Shown here piece by piece: positions 1 to 53,361 of a DNA stretch of 64,000 bases. The notes beneath the pieces were generated by a model that saw nothing but the letters and a program-made list of their open reading frames with translations, had not been told where the DNA came from and ran no database searches. A program made the translations under genes and the position numbers. Source of the DNA: Phallusia mammillata (taxonomy: Eukaryota > Chordata > Ascidiacea > Phlebobranchia > Ascidiidae); assembly GCA_003260075.1 (NCBI GenBank), contig QLIY01000406.1, positions 1 through 64,000 of the forward strand, written 5' to 3'. Numbering within the stretch: the stretch's first letter is position 1; every line of letters begins with the position of its first letter.

Positions 1-260
1 CTTAAGATGTTCCAGTATGCTTGTTTTGATGGTTAATTGAGTGCTTGACAAACAAGAAGTCCCTGTATTACCAATATTACTCTTCCGGCAGATTTTGTAT
101 GAAGTAACTGACATTTTTATGTCCCATACAAGGCACATTCATCAGAATAATGGAGTCCTTGTGTTGAAATGTGTTTTTTAAATGGACACTTATACTTTGT
201 TATCGTTGGTCACATTTATAAATACATTGAAATATATTTTTATAAAAAATCTGTTTGTAG
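1..260. other. intronic sequence upstream of first visible CUB exon
   Basis: No exon is recognisable here. The stretch ends in a splice acceptor (ag at 259-260) feeding the CUB exon at 261. The 5' part of that gene lies before the window. Confidence 0.5.
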
Positions 261-3200
261 ACCTGCGGCTCTCTTCTTTCGGGAACTTCAGGAACTTTTG
301 AAACTCCAAATTACCCTGGAGATTACCCTGAAGATACCACATGCAAATGGGTAATTGAGGTTCCAACAGGCTCCATTGTTGAGCTAAAATTTTCAACTTT
401 TCAAACCGAGTCATTGGAGAAAAACTGTGAAGAATCAGATTTGGTTCAAATATTTGATGGCAACAGTGAATCCAGTCCTGTTCTACACTCCAGACTATGT
501 GGAAGTAATATTCCAAGGGACTTTGTAAGCACTGGGAATTCCATGACAGTTGTTTTCAAGTCAACAGAGGATTCATTTGGTGAAAAGGGTTTTGCTGCTA
601 CATATAGTGCTAAATCAGGTGAGATGAACTTCAATGGCACAAGAAATAAAATTGTATGTTTTTACATAGATATATTAGTTTTGCAACACATGTTTTTCAT
701 AATAATGTATCGTGCATAATTGGTTTGTTAACTTAACAGAATCAATTGAAATAAAAGCCAAAAATCAATCATCACAGTGTTAAATAGAACAATGATACTA
801 GACTCAAGTTACTTACAAATATTTTAATTGTTTTTCATTTTTTTTAGGCAGTGAAAAGCAATGTGTAATAAACGAATGTGGTGGACAAATCGAGCTGGCC
901 AGTTCTTGCAAATTAGTGTCCCCTAGCTACCCAAGTGGTTATGCTGCAAACCAAAACTGCTCTTGGACCATTATTGCTCCAGAAGGGGCAAATGTTCAAG
1001 TTGAGTTTAAAGAATTAATGCTTGAAACCCTCAGTTCCAAATGCTCCAAAAACAATGTAACCCTGTATGATGGAACCACCACGCATGACAAAATCATATA
1101 TGAACCTGTTTGTGATATGGAGGACAACAGTTTGGATGGGGAAGTGCCAGTTTTGTTTGAAAGCACAGGTAATGTAAATGGTTTATGAAATTTATCTTAT
1201 AGCCAGATTGCTTAAAACAAAATAATATGCTAATATACTTTAAACAAAAAACTTATTGGATCATATCTAAGTATCAAATAATCTGTTTGCAGGTTCCAAG
1301 ATGTTGATTCAATTTCGTACATCTCAAAGTTCCACATCTACAACTGGATTCTTTGCTGACATAAATATACTGCTGCCAAGCACTATATCCTCTGCTGCAG
1401 TCACTTCTGCCAGCACTGTGTCACCAACTACATCTTCATCCAGTCCTACCACTACCACCAGTACCACAAAAGAGTCATCCACCACCACCACCACCACCAC
1501 CACCACAAAAGAGTCATCCACCACCACTTTGTACAAAAAGATCAGTTCAATGTAAGGGTCTAGCTCCGTCTGCACACATATTTATATCAGTTGCAACTAT
1601 TTTCTGAATTACTTGATAACATACAATGTATTAGCAATCAAAATTGGTTGACTGTAGCTGGTGGAATTCTTTTTTTGAAACAAGGATCTCAGCCCCCCAA
1701 AAAACAAAGTATCTTTTTAGTTTAACTGAAATCAATTTGACTAAGTAGTGTTTATTGATTGTATAAATGGAAAACCTGAAGGAGCACGCTGACTGTGCTT
1801 TGTCCATGTAAAGGTAGCTGCAGGTGATAAGTCAACCTTATTTGGAAGGACAGTTAAAAACTGCTTATGGTCATTACATGTTGTAAGAAACAAATTTGGT
1901 CACCGAGTCATAAAAGACAGACAAACAAGGCTAATTTGTTTATAAGGCGTCATCGCATTGTGTTTTAACTTTGTGTTTCACAGGAAGCCTTCAGCGAACC
2001 CCACAACCGAAACAGTTTCAGTTGCTTCATCACCATCAGAGGAAACTGTTACCAGCCAAGCCTCTGTGAAAACACCAAAACCAGCAACAGAGCGTTCAGA
2101 TGCCAAAACCACATCGACAGATAAAGCAGATGTCCCAATTGCAAGCAACCCTGGTATGCTTTTTTTAATACAGCAGCACATTCACTTTGTTAGTGTATTT
2201 TCGCTTTTCCTTTTTAGCCTTGTTGCTATAACCACTTGAAACCCTTTGTTTATCTACTGTTGTACCACGGCTGGGACCATGCTTGGTTTCGTCCATTGTT
2301 AAGCACGAACCTGATATTGAAAGTCATTGTGATGGGTGTCGACTGTAGACTGTAGTTGCTGGGCAATAAGCTATCATGATATGCCTGGCTGTAAATTGTA
2401 AACCTTGATACCTATATCATAATGAGTGAAATTAAAATTTTGTTGTGTATTGATTTCAGCTGCAGTATCTGGATTGGTGATTGGTGGTATTATTGGTCTT
2501 GTCATCATTGTCTTTGCAATCTTGCTCATAGTGGCCTTTGTTCATTGGAGAAGGCAGAACCATAGGTATGATGTCTTTTATTTTAAATAGGAGCACATCC
2601 GTGTTAGTACTGTATTCCTAAACCACATTTATTACATTTTGGTTTCTACTTCTGCACAAAATCAAATGTATGGTTTGAGTGACAGTCTGTACATTTAAGG
2701 TTGCTCATATGACTGCAGAGCCCGGGAAATGTTAATCAAACAATAGTGTTGTGAACAGGATGTAGATAATTGCCCATATATGAGCATTTAATTGTTGCTG
2801 GGCTGTTACCAAATATACCTGTTGGAATATAATGGCTGCAATATTTTGCACTCTTTGCAATCCTATGGCTTGTTTTGGTTTTAAGATTTTGCAAGCCATA
2901 ACCATTTCTGATGTACAAAACTTTTGTTTGGATATATAACATACTGTGTTAATTTTGTTCTAATGTTTTTGGTGAATGGTAGATATTATATAGTGTGACA
3001 ACAACATAGCAGAAACAAAGAAACATGCATCAGTGTAAAGTCAATTAAGACAAATGCTACTGTTTTGCCTTAACTGGCCAGCACTTCCTGACAATGCATC
3101 ACGCCCATCTGCCACATCCCGCTGTCAACCTTCCTTCCTTAAATAGATTACTACTAATCAGCATTGGCTTGTGGTTAAATGCCTTAATGGCTGCAAAACA

Positions 3201-3657
3201 CCCTGCTTCAAAATTTTGAACCAAACCAGCAACACAATATTTAATGTCCATGTATGAAATAAAATTTTTCCTTATTTATAATTTTGTTGGTCAATCCCGT
3301 AATGTAATGAAACAAGGTTGACATATATCAAACAGCTACCCGAACACCTTATGTTAATGTTGTTGCTGTTTCATTGGCCTTCAGTATCTGATGTGATGAA
3401 ATAATGTGAAAATTTAATATAACATATGATCAATAGGTGTTCTTTCTGCTGTAGACGATGTATTTCTAAATGTGCTTTGCTTTTAATTTAAACTTACATA
3501 TCAAATTTTCAGATTTAACATCAGACTTCGTGAAGAAGATGCACAAAGTGACGTCAACACGCTTATTTCCAACACTGACTCACGCGAAACTGTCTACAAA
3601 GGAAAAAAGTATGGCAAAATTGTAAGGATTTCAACTGCTGAAGAGTTCCCACTATAA
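261..3657 (+). CDS. CUB-domain single-pass membrane protein (3' part of gene)
   Basis: Exons: 261-618, 848-1168, 1293-1551, 1984-2153, 2460-2565, 3513-3657. They join in one frame (1359 nt, 452 aa plus stop). Exon 1 encodes a CUB domain (opens TCGSLLSGTSG, has the PNYPGDYP turn, then C-K-W and four cysteines). Exon 2 encodes a second CUB domain (ECGGQ..., PSYPSGY, CSWTI). Exons 3-4 encode a Ser/Thr/Pro-rich stalk with a (CCA)n threonine run, probably O-glycosylated. Exon 5 encodes a transmembrane helix (about 24 hydrophobic residues, GLVIGGIIGLVIIVF...) followed by a basic stop-transfer HWRRQNHR. Exon 6 encodes an acidic cytoplasmic tail ending EEFPL. CUB domains usually bind extracellular proteins or ligands, so a cell-surface adhesion or receptor role is likely. 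The signal peptide and any further domains lie upstream of the window. Paralogue identity is not determined. Confidence 0.85.
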
Positions 3658-3738
3658 ATCCGTTTTCCTATATTTTATGAAGTTCAGTCTCTTTTCTGCA
3701 GCAAAAAAACATCGTCAATTTTTCACAAGTTCCAATTA

Positions 3739-3744
3739 AATAAA
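3739..3744 (+). terminator. polyadenylation signal AATAAA, CUB gene
   Basis: AATAAA lies 82 nt after the stop codon of the CUB gene, inside an AT-rich 3' UTR. The spacing is plausible for a short UTR. Confidence 0.5.
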
Positions 3745-5057
3745 AAATGAGTAGCATTGATAGATTTGTTTATTATATCCAACCCTATTTATTTATCACT
3801 TCAATATTACCCTTATTCTGCAGTTGGTATTTTGCTGTTCTTTATTATTTCCTGACATTAAAAAAACTATTTTGTAAGTTTTGTTCCTAGTAAATGCACA
3901 ATATATATACACACATATATAAACATTTTTTCTTTCTTACATGTAAAAAGTTTTAAATATTGGGACAAACATTTTGTAACAAGACTATAGTTGCTAAGTG
4001 TTTTTCTCCCCTATTTTGTTGTCTATTTTTTTCTATTTCACATTTCTTTTGACATGATTCGCCACTACCGCATGACATAACACACCTTTTCTAACCGGGT
4101 TTGGTTAAACCTATACAACATGCAATTGCAATGAGCTATGAAAACCATCCCCGGAGTGCCTGTCTGTTAATGACCTTCAAATTGGAAGTGAAACTCTCAT
4201 TTTAAAATTCCGCTCTGCATAGCAGGGTAACACTGTGATTTGCATCCCAAAATTATCTCTTAAAATCAACATTTTGCCACCAATACCACGCCACTGTGGT
4301 ACATCTGCATGCCCTGTGAAGATCAGTGGTGGTACATTTTCTTGTTTATAAATGCTAAAAAAACAGTCGACTCTTCTGCTTAAGGCCAATTGTACTGTGC
4401 TAATACTTGTACGATGCACTTGTGTTTTGTTTTGTGTGATTGCTAACTGCTTGCGATGAGTCGTTTTTCTTTGCTTAATACATCAATGAAATTACCGGTA
4501 TCAAAATTTTGGTACCAATTTTTTGGGGGCCTAAACATCTTCTATTAATATAACAGACGGTAATTTAAACTTTATGGCTGATATAAATCTGTTTCTTTCT
4601 ACGGCAAAAAAAACGTTTTTCGTAACTCTTTATTGAATTTGCTGCTTTTTGTGTTGTGTGTGGTCTGTATGCGCGAATTGCTGTTTTCGCGGTTGTTCAA
4701 TAAAAGAACCACCCAAATTGCTCTTTGGTGTTATCAAGCGGAAAGATAATGCGAGTCCAATGAAAAACTTTTATTGCCGTTTCGTCTTGTCTAAATCATA
4801 CGGATAGTACACAGCAGTAAAAGGGATTTTTGCAAATATACTTGGCTTCAGATCTTAAACACATCTGGTTGCTACTCAAGGTGTTGTCTGATTGGTTAAA
4901 TAAGTCAGCTAAGCTAATTGGTTAAGAAGTCACGTGACCAGGAAAGCCCGCTGTTGTGGATCGTCAGCATTTTGAAAATATTCCACAGCAAACAAAATGT
5001 GTGTGCTAGGTTCACGTTGTTGCAATAGCAACATACCAGTTTTCGCAATGGATGTGG
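3745..5057. other. intergenic, no gene seen
   Basis: AT-rich sequence between the CUB gene and the SINE. Reading frames on both strands are short and show no family resemblance or credible splice structure. Confidence 0.4.
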
Positions 5058-5245
5058 TTCCCTTTTGGCTGACTTACCAACCAGCCTGTGTGGTATAATT
5101 GCTTCGTAGAGAGCAAGCCCTGGGAAAGCTCTAGTCGTGGGTTTAAATCCCCTATCTGGTTGGATGTATTTTGGCCTATGCCTTGCCATTAGTGGAAATA
5201 CTTCGGACACCCGCTTAAAACGGTGTGGTCCCTTCAATAGGCTTG
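5058..5245 (+). repeat. tRNA-derived SINE, copy 1 (degraded)
   Basis: It shows a degraded tRNA A-box region (cctgtgtggtataattgctt), then a B-box-like gggtttaaatccc. A tail follows with gtcccttcaat and the words GCCTTGCC and GTGGAAAT, shared with the copy at 58321-58652. The shared order (tRNA head, B box, GCCTTGCC, GTGGAAA, TCAATggGC-like end) defines one family. Confidence 0.6.
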
Positions 5246-5381
5246 GCGTATAGCAAAGTTAACTTTCATAACACAAGTTCAGATGTACTGAATGTATATA
5301 TAACGTACGTGGCGTCTGTGAATGAAAAATGGAGTAAAACTGGGTCTAATCTAAATCTATTAATATACCAATCATCTAACC

Positions 5382-5792
5382 CAGGGCTACTCAAACTTTC
5401 TTGCCCTGCGACCCCATTTTAAAACAGAAATTTCTACGCGACCTCTTGATGGGTATGATGTAAAAAAATACTGATATTTTATGTATATACAATCTAATGG
5501 CGCCTAAAAAACCTACGGTAAATTAATTTCTAACTTGATACACAGATTGACAGTCTTAGTTTTTATGACGTCATAATCTATATAGTGACGCTTGTGGTAT
5601 CTGCTTTTTCGCATTGTTTGCACACAATAGGCGTAAAAAAGTCTGGCGCATATGGCAACTAGGCTGATAATACTCTTTTAAGTTCTGTACGCACGTATAC
5701 AATAATGTACGCACGTATACAATTTATTGTGACTGACATAATAACCCATAATGTTTCGCGACCCCAATTGGGGTTGTATCGGACCTTGGACT

Positions 5793-5866
<74 letters not shown>

Positions 5867-5892
5867 CGCGCCCCACAGTTTGAGAAGCCCTG
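5382..5892. mobile_element. hAT-type non-autonomous element with perfect 8-bp TSD
   Basis: Ends are inverted (CAGGGCTACTCAAACTT and AGTTTGAGAAGCCCTG). The element is flanked by ATCTAACC at 5374-5381 and 5893-5900. The interior holds GCGACCCCA-type words shared with other copies in this window. A run of 73 G (5793-5865) replaces part of the interior. No transposase is present. Confidence 0.85.
5793..5865. other. poly-G assembly artefact (73 nt)
   Basis: Uninterrupted G run inside a hAT-type element, replacing sequence that related copies contain. It is treated as a filled gap, and poly-Gly or poly-Pro frames across it are not genes. Confidence 0.8.
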
Positions 5893-6284
5893 ATCTAACC
5901 CACAGAAATGCTGACAGTTAGGGATATTAGAGTCAGTGTGAGGGTTTGCATCTACAACAACATTGAAATTTAATCTTAGTGTTAAGTAGGCTACCACCCC
6001 CCAACGCATGTTAGAATATTAACTGAAAGGGGGTATCTGAGATTGAATTACAATGTTATTGTTATGTTCAACCCTCACCCTGACCCTAATAGCCCTAACC
6101 GTCAACATTTGCAAAAGTTTCATACATTTTATACAAAGACTGCGTATTTTAGAGGACTACCCTATTACAAAAGTACCGGTGGCAACGTTTGTCCAATGAT
6201 AATCATCAGAATCTTGTTTTTTGTTTTTTAATAATTTTATGAAAGTTCACATTTTTTTCAAAAATTGTAGGTTCTGCTCTAGAC

Positions 6285-6619
6285 CAAAGGTTGGCAACCC
6301 TTTTGCATGCGCGGATACAAAAGCAGTGATATTGCGGAGGCGGGCCGCAACGATGCACATGCAATAACAAGAGTGTATGCAAACTCAACTTTAACTCGTT
6401 TTTATTCGATGTAAAAATGTACAATTTAAGTAGTAATACAACTTTAACCTTGAACGGGTTTGCTTAGAATACTAATAACCATGCCCAATCACACATAAAC
6501 TTTAACAAAACCCAATGACACAGTTCCACTTCCAAGGCGAGCCCACAAACACAAAATATTGTTTTTAAAGTGGTCGCGGGCTGCTCAAAAGTTGGTTTGC
6601 CGAAGGTTGAACACCCTTG
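6285..6619. mobile_element. hAT-type non-autonomous element
   Basis: The left end CAAAGGTTGGCAACC and right end GGTTGAACACCCTTG are imperfect inverted repeats. The interior carries GC-rich cgggccgc and ggtcgcgggctg words near the two ends, as in the other copies. The target-site duplication is not clear. It lies about 360 bp upstream of the Fes/Fer start codon. Confidence 0.55.
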
Positions 6620-6981
6620 TGCTAGAGCAGCTAGACGTACTACTTCAAGTTGTAGCATGTTGATTTGATTATTCGGGGTATTTCGTTGTTAATAATATTA
6701 AAAATGTAAAAAGGTGGTTAGAAAATTTTGTGTCCTCTGCGCACCATTGCACAGTTGCATGCTTGACTGAGCAACACTTTTGCTCATGTAAACATTGAGG
6801 AAATAAAGGAAGTAACTTCGGTGAGGTAGGCTGGCTGGTAGACCCGTTTGGTGTGTTATAAGTCAACCCTAATTTGTGTTTAGAATCAAAGGACATGTAA
6901 AAAGCATTGCTAAATGGGGAGTACCCTTTTTATGCTTCGCCTGAAGTTTTAATGTTAGAATTTGCATTGTGAAAACGAAGC

Positions 6982-21526
<14,545 letters not shown>

Positions 21527-22111
21527 CTTTTTATCAGTCATATTCTCTGTATCTTGGAAAGGATATCAAGTAGTTTCATGTATTGTGTTTTTGATGTGAG
21601 TTAATATCTCTTCAATGACGTTAAACAGCACGTTTATTTTTTTATCTTATCGAGTTCTCTAAGATTGAAGCTTTTGTATTTTTGTTTCTTTATGGCCACT
21701 GTACTGACTGTAAAAGCATTGTGCCTTAAAATTCAGTGTGAAAAAAAAGTTTGAAAATTTGTGTAAACCTTATTCAGGTTCCCGTCTAAATATTTTTTGA
21801 AAATACAGTTTTTGTTATTTCTTGCGCCAACACTTTTGGGAATTTTCGGACTCAAAATCTAAATCCATCATTTAATTTCGGACCGCTATTTCTGGGCTTA
21901 TTTACCAACCAGAATCGTATGGTATTGATACAAGCGTTTTCGTCACCATGGTTACAACCAAAATCATAAAAACGTATAGTTTTCAAATCTTTGCCGTAGC
22001 ATATTGAATCCTTGCGTTTTGGTGTTACTCATCAAGGGACTGATTACACAACACACTGGAATTCCAGTATCAATACTCTGAATTTATTGTGATTAATAAG
22101 CTTAGGTATAA

Positions 22112-22117
22112 AATAAA
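22112..22117 (+). terminator. candidate polyadenylation signal AATAAA, Fes/Fer
   Basis: AATAAA lies 586 nt after the Fes/Fer stop in AT-rich sequence. Earlier variants may be used instead. Confidence 0.35.
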
Positions 22118-23084
22118 TACTCCAGTATTGTTTGAGAGTTCGCTTTAATTGTTTTTGCTGTGCGTTGCGTTTTTTATTTTGAATGTGTTTATGTTCACTA
22201 CCCAGTTAAATATGTTTTTCAAATTGCACTTGAAATTATGATTTTTTGTGTATTCCTAAACTGTTTCGATTGATGTAATTGCTCTTAGCAATACCATGCT
22301 CCCTGCGAACGAACATTGTATCTGAAGCCAAATGTTCGTAATCTGAATTGTGTGATCTTTGTGTGTTAAATCTTCACAAACTTTGCTTTTATATGTTCCT
22401 TAACGTAAATAATTGCACCACTCGCCCCATTGTACCTTCGCAGGAAGCATTCAAAAATACTAATATCATCAGTTCTATCTTTAGCAGACTTTCAAAAAAC
22501 CCTAATAAGCTTATTTTGTTGTGCAATTGTGAAAATCCCAAGCCTCCGATACGTTTGTATTTCTTCAAATCCTAACTTTGCTCTTGTGTTTTTGTTCCAT
22601 ATTATAAGTTTCAATACGATGCATCGCATTAAAAAATGACAGTATGTTAAGCTTATGACAATTATATATTTGCTGTTTGGTATTTTTAAAAAGCAACAAC
22701 ATATTTTGACCAGTTTTATGTGGGACAGCCTGACCCGAATGTTTATGTTGTGATCTGAACGTCAATTATTTGGAACTTTACGTTATGGATTCATTCATCC
22801 AATACACTTTCGTCCTTTTTATCGTTTGTTAGTTTTCGTGCATCTCACCCAAATCATTGACAGATGAAGCTGAGGGTAAGTTTTCGGGAATTTTGTTTTT
22901 GTAAGGGGGGATATTAAGGTAAATTAAATAGGCCTACGTGAAAATTTAAAATGTCAACCTAAAACGAAAACAAATATTTTGTTGGCATAGTTACTATGGT
23001 CCAAATGTTTATTAATATACTAAACCGGAGATTAAACCATATAAACTGAACGCGTAATGATGTACATATTCTGTTTATCTAGTT

Positions 23085-23767
23085 CAGGGGTCACCAAACT
23101 ACGGCCCGCGAGGTCATTTCATCCAGCCCGCGACCACATTTTTTAGGTTGCCAAATTGTATTAATAACTTTGTAAAATTTGAAGTTAAGCTACTCCTTAC
23201 AAAAGTTTATCTGTGGGGATATTCAGAATTGATATTACCGAGTTTCATAGGATTTCAACGCCCAGGATTGACCCAAAGCCAGTTTGTTACGTCACAGACA
23301 AGACTACGACTGTTAATTGTGCGCAAACAGTTGCTTTCGTTTGGCACTTGTGGCGTAATATACAAGCATTGCTTGTAAGATGAGACTAAACCCCCCCCCC
23401 GTTAGAGGGTCAGTGGTGCAGAGTTTAAAATCTTAACTTACATTTATTGCTTTTTTAAAAAAAATTGGAGAATATTTCTCTGATCGTTACGGAATGGTTA
23501 ATGAACCCCCCCCCCATGTTTTTCAAATTGCACTTGAAATTATGATTTTTTGTGTATTCCTAACATGTTCCGATTGATGTAATTGCTCTTAGCAATACCA
23601 TGCTCCCTACGAACGAACATTGTATGCCCCCCCCCCCCAAATCATTGACAGATGAAGCTGAGGGTAAGTTTTCGGGAATTTTGTATTTCTTAGGGGGGAT
23701 ATTAAGGTAAATTAAATACGTGAAAATTTAAAATGTCAATCTAAAACGAAAACAAATATTTTGTCAT

Positions 23768-23844
<77 letters not shown>

Positions 23845-23889
23845 TTATCACTCATCCGGCCCGCAGTGAAAAAAGTTTGGTGACCCCTG
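23085..23889. mobile_element. hAT-type element with perfect TSD, disrupted by misplaced fragments
   Basis: Left end CAGGGGTCACCAAACTACGG and right end AAGTTTGGTGACCCCTG are inverted. ATCTAGTT flanks both sides (23077-23084 and 23890-23897). The interior tacgtcacagacaagac and ttgtgcgcaaac are shared with the element at 49950. Between C runs at 23391, 23506, 23627 and 23769 sit three fragments that are copies of sequence at about 24636, 22211 and 22850. Confidence 0.85.
23391..23843. other. scaffold gap filled with three misplaced contig fragments and C runs
   Basis: Fragments 23401-23505, 23516-23626 and 23639-23768 each match nearby sequence (about 24636-24735, 22211-22321 and 22850-22990) with a few substitutions. 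They are separated by C10, C10, C12 and C75. The likely origin is alternate-haplotype fragments placed in a gap. Confidence 0.8.
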
Positions 23890-24117
23890 ATCTAGTTTAT
23901 GTAGGCTAACTAATTAATGCTACCTAACACAAAAGTTGGTGATTTGAAAACAACATTATAAAGTGTTGGGCAGTGTACAGTCAAAATAATACACAAACAT
24001 AGATAAAATTTAAACAAAATAGGGACTTTAAACCAGTTCAGAAACTGTAAACCGTTTCGGACCAGGTAATTTGCCGGATCCGAAACCAAATCCCTAAAAA
24101 ATAACAGTAGCCCAGAC

Positions 24118-24424
24118 CAGAGTTGTAAGTCGGGCCGGATTCGGGCTTAGGTTTTGTTGAACAAACGGACTAAAATCAGGTCTGACTTTAATTGTCTTTT
24201 CAGATAAAATTACCCAACTACGTAACTTGTTGCTGGACTTCACCGAATGCCCCAAAGCCCTAAAATTCCGTTTTTAATTATATTATACACAGTACGTTTT
24301 GTGGGCTTATATGGAGTGGCCTGTCGATCAAACTTTCGGGCCTAAACGGGCATCTTAAAAATGATTCGTGTTCGGACCGGACTTCGGGCTTATACTTTCG
24401 GGTTCGGGCCAGCTTACAACTCTG
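24118..24424. mobile_element. hAT-type non-autonomous element, 307 bp
   Basis: CAGAGTTGTAAG(TCGGGCC) and GGGCCAGCTTACAACTCTG are inverted ends. Flanks GCCCAGAC (24110-24117) and GCCTAGAC (24425-24432) differ at one base. It is the same family and almost the same length as the element at 63568. Confidence 0.85.
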
Positions 24425-24529
24425 GCCTAGACCCTTATGAAAAACCGCTCGACTTCCTGCTTCATTAATCAAAAATTATTTTGGGCATGCGAGATAATTA
24501 AAAGAAAAAAGTTTAGAAACTGCATGTGT

Positions 24530-24770
24530 ACTGATGCATGCGATCAGGTGATTTATACCATTGAAGCGCATCGGCACCAGCTGATGAAGGAATTTCAGTA
24601 AGCTGGTCAAGCATTTGTTTGTTAGACTGTTAGAGGGTCAGTGGTGCAGAGTTTAAAATCTTAACTTACATTTATTACTTTTTTAAAAAAAATTGGAGAA
24701 TATTTCTCTGATCGTTACGGAATGTTTAATGAAAATTGGTCATCCGAGGTGCCCGTAAGTTTATGTGTAA
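24530..24770 (+). pseudogene. duplicated 5' flank and possible relic of SEC14L1 exon 1
   Basis: 24535-24610 (tgatgcatgcgatcaggtgat ... cagctgatgaaggaatttcag) matches 31055-31130 upstream of SEC14L1. Further on, an ATG at about 24722 opens MFNENWSSEV, then gtaagtttatgtgtaa. This resembles the SEC14L1 first exon start MVQEYLSPVRV and its donor context at 31613. The flank match is clear; the exon relic is weaker. Confidence 0.4.
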
Positions 24771-25169
24771 AATGAACACTGCACAAGTGATATTGTACAC
24801 GCAGGGGCTTTTCCCATTATTGAATTTGCCGTTTTCGTCATATTTGCACAAAGATAAAAGTGTATCTTGTACAACTAAATATTGCACTTTTTAGCGAATG
24901 CATCCAGAAACCATAAATAAATGAAAACTCTACGTTATGCTGCACCCCGTTGTGTTGCATAAAACGCGCATTAAAAGTTATTTTTTTATGTTAGTGTCCC
25001 GTGATACCTGCCACACAAATGTTGTATTTTTGGAGTTATTCGACATTAATTTTAGGCACGAACACATTCTTATGACTCTAATATAAAGCTTGTGTTTAGC
25101 TAAGTATAAATAGAAATATAGAAATGCATTCGTATTATGGTAAGCATCGTTCATCCTTTTGTACCACAG

Positions 25170-30205
<5,036 letters not shown>

Positions 30206-31549
30206 CTTTCTGTCGGTCCTATTCTGCATAGACTACATGTATCTTTATTCTATTATATTCAGTGTATTTATTAACCAGAGTAATACAGGAATCGTTTCAA
30301 AAATACTAATCACCATGCAGTTCTGTCTTCAGAAGACCTGTAAAAAATTCAGTATTATTTTCTTTTTATCTTCAACTTGCGTGTAATTGTAAGAAACCAA
30401 GCTTCTGATAGTAGGCTTCCCCCCCCCCCTGTAAAAAATTCAGTATTATTTTCTTTTTATCTTCAACTTGCGTGTAGCCTAATTGTAAGAAACCAAGCTT
30501 CTGATAGTAGGCTACGTGTTTTTCTTATTGAAATCCTAACTTTGCTCTCGTGTTTTTTAACACAAAGTTCCAATATGATGCATTGCAGTAAAAAATGACA
30601 GTCAATATGTTACAATTTATTCGACATGACATACATATAGGCCCATTTGCGATTTGCATTTTTGGGAAGACGACATGTCCTTGTAAGGTGAGAAAGTTTT
30701 TTTTTTTACCTTGCTGGAATCCTCGTTTTATGATTTGATACAAGATATTTTCAAACTTTGCGCGTAGAGTTGATGCATCCATTGCACTTTTGACCTTAAA
30801 TCTGTTTTTTCGCGCAGAGGGTACTTAGTATTTCCTTGGAAAAAGTTATGCACGAACATGTTTTTGTTCAGGTCTGTGTGTATGGTGAAAAAGAAATCCG
30901 CTAAAATATATAAGTTATTAGCCACTAATGCAGAGGATTTTAACCAACATTTAAATATGATATATTTGGACAAATTTTTGTGCACAAATAATTTGAAAAA
31001 TGTGAGCAATGATCATTGATGTGAGGTAAACGAAAGAAAAAGACCACAAAACTGTGCACTGATGCATGCAATCAGGTGATGTTAAAGCAATGAAGCGAAT
31101 CGGCGACCAGCTGATGAAGGAATTTCAGTGAGCCGGTCAAGCGTCTGTTGTCTGTTGTGAACGGGTCAGCTATTTGGCGTTAAGCTGTAGTTAGTACGAT
31201 ATGTCGTTTTTCACGTTTAGATAAAAAGAACAGACAAGAAAGTGTTTTACCCACAGCCAAATAGCAAAAAGAAACTTTAACAGTTTCTTAGCAAAAAAAC
31301 GTCCAGTTTCCAATGTCTTTTAAGTTTAAGCGTTTTCTTCAGATTATTGTAAAACTTTATAACACAGTTTGGGTTTGAAAGACTTTTATCATGAAAAAAA
31401 ACAAGGCTGTATATTCGCGAGGAAGCAACATGTTAACTTCGATTTATGTTGTTGGTAGTGATTATTATTTCTTCTGCTTCCAATTTCTGTTGCCTAATTA
31501 TTGAATCTGTGATCTTTGATTTGGAATTTACTTGTCTGACTGTTAAAGA
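30206..31549. other. spacer between kinase duplicate and SEC14L1
   Basis: It contains the 3' flank of the kinase duplicate, a C11 run (30419-30429) with the same roughly 70-bp sequence on each side, and a block (31055-31130) shared with 24535-24610. No reading frame here looks genuine. SEC14L1 promoter elements probably lie in the last few hundred bases, but no clear motif is seen. Confidence 0.45.

Positions 31550-53361
<21,812 letters not shown>

Noticed and set aside
1301..1575. Antisense poly-Val frame opposite the CUB gene stalk
   Set aside because: It is the shadow of the (CCA)n threonine-rich coding repeat.
5659..6009. Reading frames with long poly-Pro or poly-Gly tracts (also at 13078, 20843, 27364, 27439, 28894, 28951)
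   Set aside because: They exist only because pure G or C runs have no stops. The runs are assembly artefacts and the flanks are intron or mobile-element sequence.
23148..23378. A 76-codon frame at 23148
   Set aside because: It lies wholly inside the hAT-type element bounded by ATCTAGTT duplications and has no transposase similarity.
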